A stretch of DNA of 64,000 nt, taken from positions 60,533 through 124,532 of the forward strand of contig NZ_JAODIY010000011.1 of the NCBI RefSeq assembly GCF_026586665.1, in the 5' to 3' direction. Position numbers and translations under genes: made by a program. This DNA is from Halovenus rubra (GTDB taxonomy: Archaea; Halobacteriota; Halobacteria; Halobacteriales; Haloarculaceae). The notes under the pieces are model-generated. The model was not told the origin of the DNA. It saw nothing but the letters and a program-made list of their open reading frames with translations, and did no database searches. Shown here one piece after another: positions 51,585 to 59,878 of the stretch (positions within the stretch are counted from its first letter, which is position 1; every line of letters begins with the position of its first letter).

Positions 51585-52463
51585 TCAGGCGTTGACGTCT
51601 TCGAGGTGGCGGTTGACAAGCACTTGCCCCTTTGGCGTAAGCTTCGTGCCGTCGCTCGAATCTACCACAAGTTCTTGCTCTTGGAGTTCGTTTAGGAGGT
51701 ACGTCACCTCTGATGGGTCCATATCAAGGACTTGTGGGAGCGACAATCCTTTTTCGCCGGCCCCGGAGTAGATTGCGACGAGGAGCTCTTTTTCATCTTC
51801 GGAGGGCGAAAGGTCTTTGAGCTCGGACATCAAGTCAGAGTATTCGAGCCGGAGATACCGCCCGAGAATTGACATCTTTCGCGAAGAGTCTGTCGTTACC
51901 TGCGTCAGCAACGCGTCGCCAAAGGGCAGATGATGGACTTCGAGGACGGGACGTTTCGCTCCCCCAATTTGGCGTTTCATCTGGTCGAACTCGGTCACTG
52001 CTGAGAGCTTGATTGTGACCGTCTCGTCACTGTTTTTGAGTTCGACTTGCTGTGGCTTGAGAAACATTTTTGCCGCCTGAAACTCTGCGTCTGTCACGCG
52101 ACCACCAACCCGTGCTGGGTGTTTGATTGTCATCTCAGTGCCGTTGAGCAGGGCTTTGAACAACACGTTTGAGAACTTTTCAATCTTATCGCTGTCTGCC
52201 TCAATTGCGGCAACAAAGCGCTTGTTGTTTTTCTCGAATGCGACAGTGACCGTCGATTCAAAGAAGCCATGGAGCTCATCAGGCACCTGACCAACTGCTA
52301 CGTCGAAAATTGAGGTGAGCGGAATCGTGAGCTTGTCGGCATTGCGCACTGCTAACACCAGGCGCTTTTCGCTCAACAGCACCCGGCCTTTGACCGGCTC
52401 CGATGTCTTGAGCACGTTCGAGTCGAACGTACCGACGAAATCTGCAATGACTGACTCCGACAT
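51585..52463 (-). CDS. cheF: Chemotaxis protein CheF, second copy
   Basis: A 292-residue paralogue of the preceding gene, on the other strand. The same outline is visible: VKGRVLLSEKRLVLAVRNAD, then TEMTIKHPARVGGRVTDAEF, KNSDETVTIKLSAV, and a C-terminal winged helix MDPSEVTYLLNELQEQELVV. The two CheF genes are convergent with a 63-bp gap, as in Halobacterium (OE2402F and OE2404R), where both are needed for normal tactic switching. The start MSESVIADF is supported by homology with the other copy's beginning. Confidence 0.85.
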   Translation of the reverse strand: MSESVIADFVGTFDSNVLKTSEPVKGRVLLSEKRLVLAVRNADKLTIPLTSIFDVAVGQVPDELHGFFESTVTVAFEKNNKRFVAAIEADSDKIEKFSNVLFKALLNGTEMTIKHPARVGGRVTDAEFQAAKMFLKPQQVELKNSDETVTIKLSAVTEFDQMKRQIGGAKRPVLEVHHLPFGDALLTQVTTDSSRKMSILGRYLRLEYSDLMSELKDLSPSEDEKELLVAIYSGAGEKGLSLPQVLDMDPSEVTYLLNELQEQELVVDSSDGTKLTPKGQVLVNRHLEDVNA

Positions 52464-52626
52464 CCCTTGTTCCTACATATAAGTGGCCGAGTAATGAGCA
52501 TTTCGTGCGAGTATCATCTGAAAGAACGGTTTTTGCGTGCCGCTGTCTGTGCACCACTCGGGCTGTGTTCCTGAAAACCGTTGGTTACGAGTTATCGCAG
52601 GTGGCAAGAAACTCTCTTTGTTGCTG

Positions 52627-53055
52627 TCAGCTATCAAGATCACGAGCGATATCGGTCAGTGTCGAATCTGGTGGGTCCGGCGGCGAGTAGACAACGCGCT
52701 CACCCGGACGCCGCAGTCCGAACGCGTAGCCGGTTCGTAACACGTCGAACATCAGCGCGTCGCCGTCGGCGAGAGTGTGTTTATCAAGCCACGCATGAAA
52801 TGCATTCTCTCCATCCTGCGTCCGAGCAGCCTTGCGCGTCCGGAACGCTCCATTTATCGTCCACTTGCTGTCAAGTCCGGAATGCACCTGTGCGTGAACG
52901 CCATCTCCTTCGAGCGAGAGGTAAATCACATCTTCGAGCTCACAGTCGAGATCTGGAGGAAGCTGAAGCTGGAACCGTCCCGTTCGTCCAATTGTCGCAA
53001 GGTGAATGCGGCGGGATTCGACGGTAGTATGGTCCGATGGAATCCGGTCGCTCAC
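52627..53055 (-). CDS. DUF7112 family protein
   Basis: A 142-residue haloarchaeal protein of unknown function. The N-terminal half is beta-rich (TTVESRRIHLATIGRTGRFQ, LEDVIYLSLEGDGVHAQVHS) and the C-terminal half holds ALMFDVLRTGYAFGLRRPGE and a proline-rich end. This agrees with my recollection of DUF7112, a family often next to rps6e in Halobacteria. It starts 3 bp after the end of rps6e on the same strand, so the two are one operon. Confidence 0.75.
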   Translation of the reverse strand: MSDRIPSDHTTVESRRIHLATIGRTGRFQLQLPPDLDCELEDVIYLSLEGDGVHAQVHSGLDSKWTINGAFRTRKAARTQDGENAFHAWLDKHTLADGDALMFDVLRTGYAFGLRRPGERVVYSPPDPPDSTLTDIARDLDS

Positions 53056-53058
53056 GCG

Positions 53059-53442
53059 TTACTCGTCGTCGAGTAGTTCCTCGACTGGCTGGCCGCCGTG
53101 GTCGGTGATTTTCGCATTAATCTGGCGCGTATTGTCGCTAATCTCACGGCCACGGACGGTAACGCGCTTGCGTTCACCATCACGTGAGGGTTCATAGCCT
53201 GTCCCTCCTTCAAGCATGACTGATTGCAGGCTTGCTCCGCGCACATCGTCACGCATGGGTCGTCCAGCGTTGTCGGAGCCACCGGTCAGCTCAAGCGAGT
53301 AGCCGCTGAGACCGACGGCGCTGCCGTCGACTTCTTCGCCAAGGTCTCGTCCAATGAATCGGTTTGCGTCTTGATCCGATACGTCAACTTGGTAGGTCAT
53401 GCCGTCTTCTGGGTCGGAAACGGTGACTGTGAATTCGGCCAT
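53059..53442 (-). CDS. rps6e: Ribosomal protein S6e
   Basis: A 127-residue small-subunit protein specific to archaea and eukaryotes. It begins [21 protein letters not shown] and has [60 protein letters not shown] and [10 protein letters not shown]. The eukaryotic C-terminal phosphorylation tail is absent, as in all archaea. Followed after 3 bp by DUF7112. Confidence 0.95.
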   Translation of the reverse strand: MAEFTVTVSDPEDGMTYQVDVSDQDANRFIGRDLGEEVDGSAVGLSGYSLELTGGSDNAGRPMRDDVRGASLQSVMLEGGTGYEPSRDGERKRVTVRGREISDNTRQINAKITDHGGQPVEELLDDE

Positions 53443-53891
53443 ATGTGTGACAGAATCAACCCGTAATCAAAAGCCCGTCGAACCGGTCCGAGGAGAGCAC
53501 CGGGGCGTGACAGGCCGTTATCTTCACAGAAGAATCAAGGCGGATGCCACGGGGCTTGACCCCGAGGCCGTTGACTAGTTCGAACTGAAACGGAGCCGTG
53601 TGCCGAGACACCGTTTACCGCGACAAGATGAGAGAGTCATCTTCCCTCTTTCTGTGTCAGCTAAGAAAGGACAAACTGTTATACAGAATAAAGCGAGCGA
53701 GTGAGACGCTCATTACAGACGGCACACAGCCAGAGGAGCCCATCAAATCAAGCAAAAACGTTCAAATCAGAAACAATAATGACTAAATAGAGGAATAGGA
53801 CGGCGGAGAGGTGACAAAAAACCAATTTATGTCAAAGTTTCAAATACATTGGCAAAAGAATTTGTAAGTTCAGTACAATTCCTAGCTGTTC
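53443..53891. other. 450-bp gene-free interval with a possible transposon end
   Basis: Between divergent rps6e and the REC-PAS-PAS gene. A plus-strand frame at 53598-53786 has no haloarchaeal amino-acid profile. The interval contains a GC-rich hairpin (53547-53567, separate entry) and then an A-rich stretch up to the next start codon. Promoters for both flanking genes must lie here; TTTGTAAG at 53861 is about 27 nt before ATG 53892. Confidence 0.5.
53547..53567 (+). mobile_element. Hairpin resembling an IS200/IS605 right end (remnant)
   Basis: CCACGGGG and CCCCGAGG pair around a CTTGA loop, with one A-A mismatch. The surrounding text, GCGGATG before and GGCCGTTGAC after, is like the right ends of TnpB-type IS200/IS605 elements in haloarchaea, where such a hairpin lies beyond the tnpB stop. 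No TnpA or TnpB coding remains here, so it would be a solo end. The match is from memory of that sequence pattern. Confidence 0.4.
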
Positions 53892-55031
53892 ATGGAACAG
53901 GATGTGGTCAATATTCTGCACGTCGACGATGAGCCAATAGCCACAGACCTGTGCAAGGAGCTTCTTGAGAGCAAAGACTTTGGTTTTGCTGTTGAAACAG
54001 CCAACAGTGCCAAAGACGGGCTAACAATACTGGACTCTCAGCCAGTCGACTGTATCGTCTCAGATTACAACATGCCCGGGACAGATGGGCTTGAGTTTCT
54101 GGCCTCTGTCCGTAACAAGTACCCGGAGTTGCCGTTTATTCTCTTTACCGGGAAGGGGAGCGAGGCGATAGCAAGCGAAGCAGTCTCAGCCGGAGTCACA
54201 GATTACCTTCAGAAGGGGGGCGGAACAGAGCAGTATGAACTGCTAGCCAACCGAATCCGTAACGCCGTCGAGCAACACCACTCAGAACAACAGCTCCAGG
54301 AGACACGTAAAGAGTACGCCGCTGTATTCAAGAACGCACGAAGCGGTCTGTTACTCATCGACGTGGAACCGAATTGCTTCAGATTCCGGCGGTGTAACCC
54401 ACAGGCGAGCAATCTAACTGGCATAGATGAAGAACAGTTCATCGGCAAGACACCGCGTGAGTTACTCGGTCCAGAAGGCCACAAGAAAGTTACCGGGGCC
54501 TATCGGGCGTGTGTCAACCGACGTGAACCGGTCGAATACACAGTCACACTGGACCATCCAGTTGGAGAGGTTGTTCACGAAAGTATCGTCACGCCGGTCA
54601 TCACTGCTGGCGAGGTCGAACAGCTAGTCGTCGCCTTCGTTAGTATCACCGACCGACGTGAATCACAAAAAGCATTGCGAGTCGAACGAGCCTTCAGCCA
54701 GCACGCACTGGACGCGCTCGCAGACCCATGTGCTATCATCGACACAGAAAACACGGTGGTTCGGTGGAACGACCGTATCCTCAGGCTGAGTGGCTACACT
54801 CCGCACGCACTCGATGAATCCAACATTCTTGAATTATTCCCCGAGAGCGAACGGCAAACAGTAACCGAGGCAATCAGATCGGGCGAACGAGATGGCGCTA
54901 CGACGACCAAAACACGCTTACAAACCGCCGACGGTACGGGGATTGACTGCAGTGTTACGATTACTGCAATGACTGAAGACACTGACAATACTGTTGGGCT
55001 ATTTATACGCTGGCAGAACGTGGAAAAATAG
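53892..55031 (+). CDS. Receiver-PAS-PAS protein without kinase domain
   Basis: A 379-residue signalling protein. The receiver domain (about 5-120) has ILHVDDEP, phosphoacceptor Asp58 in IVSDYNMPGTDG, ILFTGKGS (Thr/Ser) and the conserved Lys in DYLQKGG. A coiled linker (HHSEQQLQETRKEYAAVFKN) joins a first PAS domain (about 140-250) and a second (about 265-375, ALADPCAIIDTENTVVRWND). The gene then stops (TAG); the next 40 bp show no kinase remnant. Most haloarchaeal REC-PAS proteins end in HisKA/HATPase, so this may be a truncated kinase or a freestanding phospho-relay adaptor. Confidence 0.85.
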   Translation: MEQDVVNILHVDDEPIATDLCKELLESKDFGFAVETANSAKDGLTILDSQPVDCIVSDYNMPGTDGLEFLASVRNKYPELPFILFTGKGSEAIASEAVSAGVTDYLQKGGGTEQYELLANRIRNAVEQHHSEQQLQETRKEYAAVFKNARSGLLLIDVEPNCFRFRRCNPQASNLTGIDEEQFIGKTPRELLGPEGHKKVTGAYRACVNRREPVEYTVTLDHPVGEVVHESIVTPVITAGEVEQLVVAFVSITDRRESQKALRVERAFSQHALDALADPCAIIDTENTVVRWNDRILRLSGYTPHALDESNILELFPESERQTVTEAIRSGERDGATTTKTRLQTADGTGIDCSVTITAMTEDTDNTVGLFIRWQNVEK

Positions 55032-55074
55032 AAAACGGGAGCTACCGACCGGCTTAGTCTGGCTGGTCAGGAGT

Positions 55075-56307
55075 TCAAGCGTCGAGAATTTCGTCGGCCA
55101 GTCGCGGAACAAACGTGCCGATATCGGTGACCATCCCGACAGCCTGGCCGCTTCCCCGGTCAGCGAGTTGAGTGACGGTGGCCTGGTTGATATCCACACA
55201 GATTACCTTCGTCTTGGAGGGGAGACAGTTGCCCACAGCGACAGAATGGAGGAGAGTCGCCATCATGAGAACGAGGTCTGCTTCGTGAGCCTGCTTGCGG
55301 ATAGCATTCTGTGCCTCGACCGCGTCGGTAATTGTGTCCGGGAGCGGACCATCGTCCCTAATCGACCCCGCAAGAACGTAGGGGACATCGTTGCGAACAC
55401 ACTGGTACATCACACCTTCATCGATAATGTCTGCTTCAATCGCCTCCTCAATGCCTCCGGCCCGGATGATTTGTGAGATAGTGTATATGTGGTGTTTGTG
55501 CCCTTTCCGTGGGTGGTCGAGGTCCTCTACATCCATGCCAAGCGAGGTTCCATAAAGGTCGCGTTCGAGGTCGTGGACTGCAAAGCCGTTGCCTGCAGAG
55601 AGGTAGTCAACGTAGCCAGCATCGACAAGTCTCGCGAGGTCATCACGAGCGCCAGAGTGGATGACCGCCGGGCCGGGGACAGCAAGAATATCACCGCCGG
55701 ACTCGGTTGTTTCGACAATTGCTGTTGCAATATCTTCGATTAACGACTCTGAAGGACGCTCCGCGGAGACACCACCCTGCATGAAGCCAAAGGGTCCAGA
55801 TGCATCACGGGGCCGTTCAGGGGGCTGGACGCGGATGCCCGCCTCACCCGTGACAACGAGGTCATCTTCCTCGATAGCGTTGAGCACTTTCGTGTACGCC
55901 CGTGTCCCATCTGCTTGGTCAGGCTCAACGACGATTGCACAGTCCATCTCGATCTGTTCAACCTCAACCCACTCGCCATCGTGGCGAATCTGGGTCGGGT
56001 GGTTCGTCGTGGAGTAGAACTGCCGCGGAACGACCTGATTGCGAGGGGCGGGCTCCAGTTGGGCATCGACCGGGTCCGCGATGTTTGCACCAGTCTGGTG
56101 GAGTTCGTGAAGAATAGGCTGGAGCTCTGCCTCAGTATCTGCAGAGACGGTCATCTGACAGTAGCTTGTCTCGTCTTTTCGGGTACCCACCTCGAATGTC
56201 TCGACATGGAAGGAACCACCCATATCCATCACGAGCCCGAATACACGCTGCATCATCCCTGAATCGATGATATGTCCCTCAAGCTCGACAGTCCGTGACG
56301 TGGCCAT
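55075..56307 (-). CDS. TIGR00300/LOR-SDH domain protein (ornithine cyclodeaminase, NPN-dependent type)
   Basis: A 410-residue enzyme of the archaeal family TIGR00300. The N-terminal part is the LOR/SDH-like conserved domain (GHIIDSGMMQRVFGLVMDMG, FHVETFEVGTRKDETSYCQ), followed by VVPRQFYSTTNHPTQIRHDG, a loop with PFGFMQGGVSAERPSESL, and a C-terminal Rossmann-like region with TKVICVDINQATVTQLADRG. The family has been described as ornithine cyclodeaminase using a nickel-pincer nucleotide; older records list it only as LOR/SDH bifunctional enzyme. The open frame extends upstream to 56781 but only from ATG 56307 is there homology. Confidence 0.8.
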   Translation of the reverse strand: MATSRTVELEGHIIDSGMMQRVFGLVMDMGGSFHVETFEVGTRKDETSYCQMTVSADTEAELQPILHELHQTGANIADPVDAQLEPAPRNQVVPRQFYSTTNHPTQIRHDGEWVEVEQIEMDCAIVVEPDQADGTRAYTKVLNAIEEDDLVVTGEAGIRVQPPERPRDASGPFGFMQGGVSAERPSESLIEDIATAIVETTESGGDILAVPGPAVIHSGARDDLARLVDAGYVDYLSAGNGFAVHDLERDLYGTSLGMDVEDLDHPRKGHKHHIYTISQIIRAGGIEEAIEADIIDEGVMYQCVRNDVPYVLAGSIRDDGPLPDTITDAVEAQNAIRKQAHEADLVLMMATLLHSVAVGNCLPSKTKVICVDINQATVTQLADRGSGQAVGMVTDIGTFVPRLADEILDA

Positions 56308-56434
56308 AGATGCTCCGATGTAGGGAGTAGATATGAGCGTTGGGGACATCCTCGGTACATACTGTCGAGAGGTCTGGCCAAGCTGAGCAAACCGCACTCG
56401 AAAGACTGGTAGGGTCAGCCGGCGATACCCAGAT

Positions 56435-57991
56435 ATGGACGTCGGACTCGTCATTCTTGACGGTTGGGGACTGAACCCTGACAGCAACACACGGGACGCA
56501 GTCGCTGCAGCCGAGACGCCCACAGTCGATGACCTTCGACAGCGTGGCGCAACCACGACCCTCGAAACCGATGGTCGGCGTGTCGGTCTCCCGACGGGAC
56601 AGATGGGTAACAGCGAGGTCGGCCATCTCAACATCGGGGCCGGCCGCGTCGTCACACAGGAATCAGCCCGTATCACAGATGCTATTGCTCGCTGGCGTGG
56701 TGAGACAAGTACGTTTGATGCGCCTGCTGATCCACCACTTGACGAAAACGACGCCATCCAATCAGCGTTCGAGTATGCCAACGATAACGGGGGGCGTGTC
56801 CACCTGCTTGGATTGCTCAGTGATGGCGGCGTCCACTCCTATCAATCACATATTCAGGCACTCATCGACCTCGCCAGCGAGCACGGCGTAGAGGCGGTCA
56901 CGCACGCGTTTACCGACGGGCGAGATACGTCACCCACAGGTGGCAAGCAGTACCTTCGCAAACTCGAATCCTACACGGCAGACGCCGGAACTGGCCGTGT
57001 CGGGACTGTCTGTGGCCGCTACCACGCGATGGATCGCGATGAGAACTGGGACCGAACGAAGCACGCCTACGACGCTATCGTGAATCGTAAAGCAGCTCAC
57101 ACCGCCCCATCGGCAGTCACAGCAATCGAGCAGTCCTATGAGCGTGGCGTGACCGACGAGTTCGTCGAGCCAACACTCGTCGAGGGTCGTCCGTCCGTAC
57201 AGGCAGAAGATAGCGTTATTTTTGTCAACTTCCGGGCCGACCGCGCCCGACAACTGACACGGCTACTCGGGAACATCGAGCCGGTCTGGTCGTTCGAGAC
57301 TAGCCCGCCCGAAGCCTGCTTCGTGACCATGACAGAGTACGATAGCAACTTTGAGCTCCCCATCGCGTTCCCGGCTATCCAGCCAGAACAGACGCTTGGA
57401 GAGGTGCTCGCCGACGCCGGGCGAACACAGCTCCGTATTGCCGAGACCGAAAAATACGCCCACGTTACCTACTTCCTCAACGGCGGCCGTGAGGTCGAGT
57501 TCCAAGGCGAGCGCCGAGAAATCGTCCAGAGCCCGGACGTGCCGACCTACGACGAGCGGCCGGCAATGAGCGCAGCCGGCGTGACTTCCCGTGCTATCGA
57601 AGTTATCGACGATGACAACCCCGATGTGGTGGTGTTGAACTACGCGAACCCGGATATGATTGGTCACACCGGCGACTTCGAGGCGGCTGTGACTGCCGTC
57701 GAGGCCGTCGACACACAACTCGCTCGGCTCGTCGATGCGATGCAGGCTGCTGGGGCTGATGTGCTTGTTACGGCCGACCACGGCAACGCCGATGAGATGG
57801 GAACAACAGAAAACCCCCATACCGCCCATACGACAAACCCAGTACCGTTCGTCTACGTTTCCGATGCCAACGACAACGGAGACCGGAACGTACGAGACGG
57901 TGGTGCACTCGAAGATATCGCACCGACTGTTCTCGACCTCCTCTCGCTGGCAAAGCCACCGGAGATGACCGGCGAGTCGCTACTGGAGTGA
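56435..57991 (+). CDS. gpmI: 2,3-bisphosphoglycerate-independent phosphoglycerate mutase
   Basis: Interconverts 3- and 2-phosphoglycerate in glycolysis/gluconeogenesis. The 518-residue enzyme has the bimetal alkaline-phosphatase fold: LVILDGWGLN (metal Asp9), the phospho-Ser60 in GQMGNSEVGHLNIGAGR, the phosphotransferase-domain insert with HAFTDGRDTSP and CGRYHAMDRDENWDRT, and the metal sites in NYANPDMIGHTGD and TADHGNADEM near the end. It is the bacterial-type iPGM (about 515 residues), not the shorter archaeal ApgM. Upstream lies a divergent gap of 127 bp with the NPN-type gene. Confidence 0.94.
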   Translation: MDVGLVILDGWGLNPDSNTRDAVAAAETPTVDDLRQRGATTTLETDGRRVGLPTGQMGNSEVGHLNIGAGRVVTQESARITDAIARWRGETSTFDAPADPPLDENDAIQSAFEYANDNGGRVHLLGLLSDGGVHSYQSHIQALIDLASEHGVEAVTHAFTDGRDTSPTGGKQYLRKLESYTADAGTGRVGTVCGRYHAMDRDENWDRTKHAYDAIVNRKAAHTAPSAVTAIEQSYERGVTDEFVEPTLVEGRPSVQAEDSVIFVNFRADRARQLTRLLGNIEPVWSFETSPPEACFVTMTEYDSNFELPIAFPAIQPEQTLGEVLADAGRTQLRIAETEKYAHVTYFLNGGREVEFQGERREIVQSPDVPTYDERPAMSAAGVTSRAIEVIDDDNPDVVVLNYANPDMIGHTGDFEAAVTAVEAVDTQLARLVDAMQAAGADVLVTADHGNADEMGTTENPHTAHTTNPVPFVYVSDANDNGDRNVRDGGALEDIAPTVLDLLSLAKPPEMTGESLLE

Positions 57992-58117
57992 CATGGGCTG
58001 TGGTGTACTGTTTGTGTCGGTGTTAGTAGCGAATGCTCCGACTCCGACAGGGACACTGTTTCAATATGGATAAGTAACGTTATTGTCTATATCTATACTT
58101 TACACTCTACTCTGTAC

Positions 58118-58143
58118 GTGCCCAGAGACTTCCACTGGGTCAC
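58118..58143 (+). other. Hairpin in the leader of truA
   Basis: GTGCCCAG (58118-58125) pairs with CTGGG plus CAC (58135-58143) around a nine-base loop, with one bulged T. A TATA-like AT-rich element (TATATCTATACTT, about 58087-58100) lies upstream, so the hairpin falls in a probable 5' leader of about 60 nt before ATG 58186. A second small repeat of GCATGC follows (58145-58150 and 58164-58169). Confidence 0.4.
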
Positions 58144-58185
58144 CGCATGCGACATGCTAAGGGGCATGCCAGTCGAAACCAGCCC

Positions 58186-58995
58186 ATGCGCGCCTATCGT
58201 ATCGCATACGACGGCCAGCCCTATCACGGCTTCCAGCGACAGCCTGACGTTGACACCGTCGAGGACCGACTTATTGCTGCCCTAACCGCCCTTGGCGTTA
58301 CTGACGGCGAGGTGCCGCCCGGATACGCCGCTGCCGGTCGGACCGATGCCGGTGTCTCAGCGAAAGCACAGACGATTGCCTTCGACGCACCAGAGTGGCT
58401 CACACCACGGGCGCTCAACAGCGAACTACCTGAAACAGTGCAAGCCTGGGCATATACAGATGTCCCAACAGATTTCCATGCCACCCACGATGCGACCGAG
58501 CGGGAGTATACGTACTTCCTTTACGCAGCCGACAAGCACGAACACTTAGCTCGGAAAGCAGTCGATAGGCTCACAGGCGAACACGACTTCCATAATCTCA
58601 CAGTTGATGAGGCTGGGACTGAACGGACTCTGCTCGCAGAACTGGACTGTGACGACTCGTGTTTTATACTCCGGTTCCGCGCCGGTGGCTTTCCCCGTCA
58701 GTTTGTCCGCCGAGCCGTCACGCTGGTACGACAGATTGCAGGTGGAAGCAGGGAACTACCATTTCTCGAGCGAGTTCTTGCGCCGGATGCACTTTCAGGG
58801 CCGGACGGTATCGGCCCTGCCCCGCCTGCGCCACTCGTTCTGACCGATGTTTCATATACCGGTATAGAGTTTATCACAGAACAAGAGGCCGTCGAGCGCA
58901 CACAGCAGTATTTTGCCAAGAGGCACAGAGAATACGCGGCTAAGACGCGAATCACGGAGACACTTGCGCAGGTTGGAGTCGAGTCAGAAAGATGA
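58186..58995 (+). CDS. truA: tRNA pseudouridine synthase A
   Basis: Makes pseudouridine at positions 38-40 of tRNAs. The 269-residue protein has RIAYDGQPYHGFQRQPDVDTVE, the catalytic Asp54 in AAGRTDAGVSA, TEREYTYFLYAADKHEH, LTGEHDFHNLTVDEAG and a C-terminal FPRQFVRRAVTLVRQIAGG. ATG 58186 is preferred to the in-frame ATG at 58147, as homology begins at MRAYRIAYDG. The leader contains structured elements (separate entry). It ends before a gene-free stretch. Confidence 0.93.
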   Translation: MRAYRIAYDGQPYHGFQRQPDVDTVEDRLIAALTALGVTDGEVPPGYAAAGRTDAGVSAKAQTIAFDAPEWLTPRALNSELPETVQAWAYTDVPTDFHATHDATEREYTYFLYAADKHEHLARKAVDRLTGEHDFHNLTVDEAGTERTLLAELDCDDSCFILRFRAGGFPRQFVRRAVTLVRQIAGGSRELPFLERVLAPDALSGPDGIGPAPPAPLVLTDVSYTGIEFITEQEAVERTQQYFAKRHREYAAKTRITETLAQVGVESER

Positions 58996-59490
58996 GAGAC
59001 GATTGAGAGAGACACCCAATACGTGCCCCCACTTAACCAAGAACACGTAGGTACGGCCGCCATCGCAGAGCTTTTCTTTGGGTAGTCCAAGTCTGAGGCG
59101 CAGTCAGAGGCACCCCGGTTCGACCTGATACCACTTTTTATTTTGCTGTCTGCAGACCAGTTCCGAACGACTGTTTCAGTAAGGATTGTTTGGGAGTATC
59201 TTCGAATCGCCCAGAGTCAAAGGCGCGGTACGCCCAGAAAGCTGTTTCAAAGGATTGGCAAAAACGTCCCCTAGGAGACGTGGGGATAAGCGGACAACAG
59301 AAACCGCCAGCAACAAACCGTCTCTAGACTGGCTTGTCCAACCAAGCGTCTTGACAGCAGACAGTTCCTTGCTCACAGCCGGCTTATTACGTCACTACTG
59401 TTGGGGTCACCGTCGCGGCGAGCCGTGTATACTGAGAACAGACCAGCGCGCCCGAAGGCGGTGGAGTCACTGTGACCGACGGACTGGAAG
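58996..59490. other. 495-bp stretch with no recognised gene
   Basis: The interval between truA and the small minus-strand gene has no frame with a convincing haloarchaeal protein profile. A GGTTCGAC box near 59117 resembles a tRNA T-loop, but no acceptor or anticodon arm can be folded around it. The part 59220-59300 is rich in short complementary segments (ACGTCCCC ... GGGGATA), so a structured RNA is possible but not shown. Confidence 0.4.
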
Positions 59491-59688
59491 TTAGTGCTCG
59501 TCGAGAACGGCCTCACAGAGTTGCTCGTATAGCTCAGGCTCATGTGTCGCGAGTACATCAATATCAGCTTCGAGTTCACTGAGTCGATTGCGAACTCGAC
59601 TACGAACTGTTGACCGGTAGGCGCTGTTCCCAGCCTGCTGCCCCAAAACATCACGTTCGCGCTCAGTCAACAATGCTCTAGTCGGCAT
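59491..59688 (-). CDS. Small haloarchaeal protein (LTERERDVL type)
   Basis: A 65-residue protein: PTRALLTERERDVLGQQ, then YRSTVRSRVRNRLSELEADI and LATHEPELYEQLCEAVLDEH. The pattern of LTERER at the start, a basic RSRVRNRL helix and an acidic EPELYEQL end is common among small haloarchaeal proteins that are usually called hypothetical. It has no recognised catalytic motif; the two helices could pack as a small DNA- or protein-binding unit. ATG 59688 preferred to a TTG at 59694. Confidence 0.65.
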   Translation of the reverse strand: MPTRALLTERERDVLGQQAGNSAYRSTVRSRVRNRLSELEADIDVLATHEPELYEQLCEAVLDEH

Positions 59689-59878
59689 AGGCAAGATATG
59701 GCCTCGACAGTAATAGCCCCTCTGGCGATGTGAGCTGTGCCAAGATCCGATACGAGAACGTCAGCAATGAGTTGCTGTTAATATTTTTCATAAACATCAA
59801 TCGTTCAGTGCAAGCGTATCGAAGAAACAAGCGTCGTTGTCAGTGGATGTAGTCGGCATTAACTTCTAGGGAGAATGC

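Noticed and set aside
53598-53786. A 62-codon plus-strand frame between rps6e and the REC-PAS-PAS gene
   Set aside because: Basic, Arg/Lys/Ser-rich product, unlike haloarchaeal proteins, and no promoter or start support.
56308-56781. Extended form of the TIGR00300 protein reaching 56781
   Set aside because: The extra 158 residues are Ser/Arg-rich, overlap the start of divergent gpmI, and lack homology; the family starts at ATG 56307.
59060-59130. A tRNA-like segment containing GGTTCGAC
   Set aside because: No acceptor, D or anticodon stem can be paired around it.
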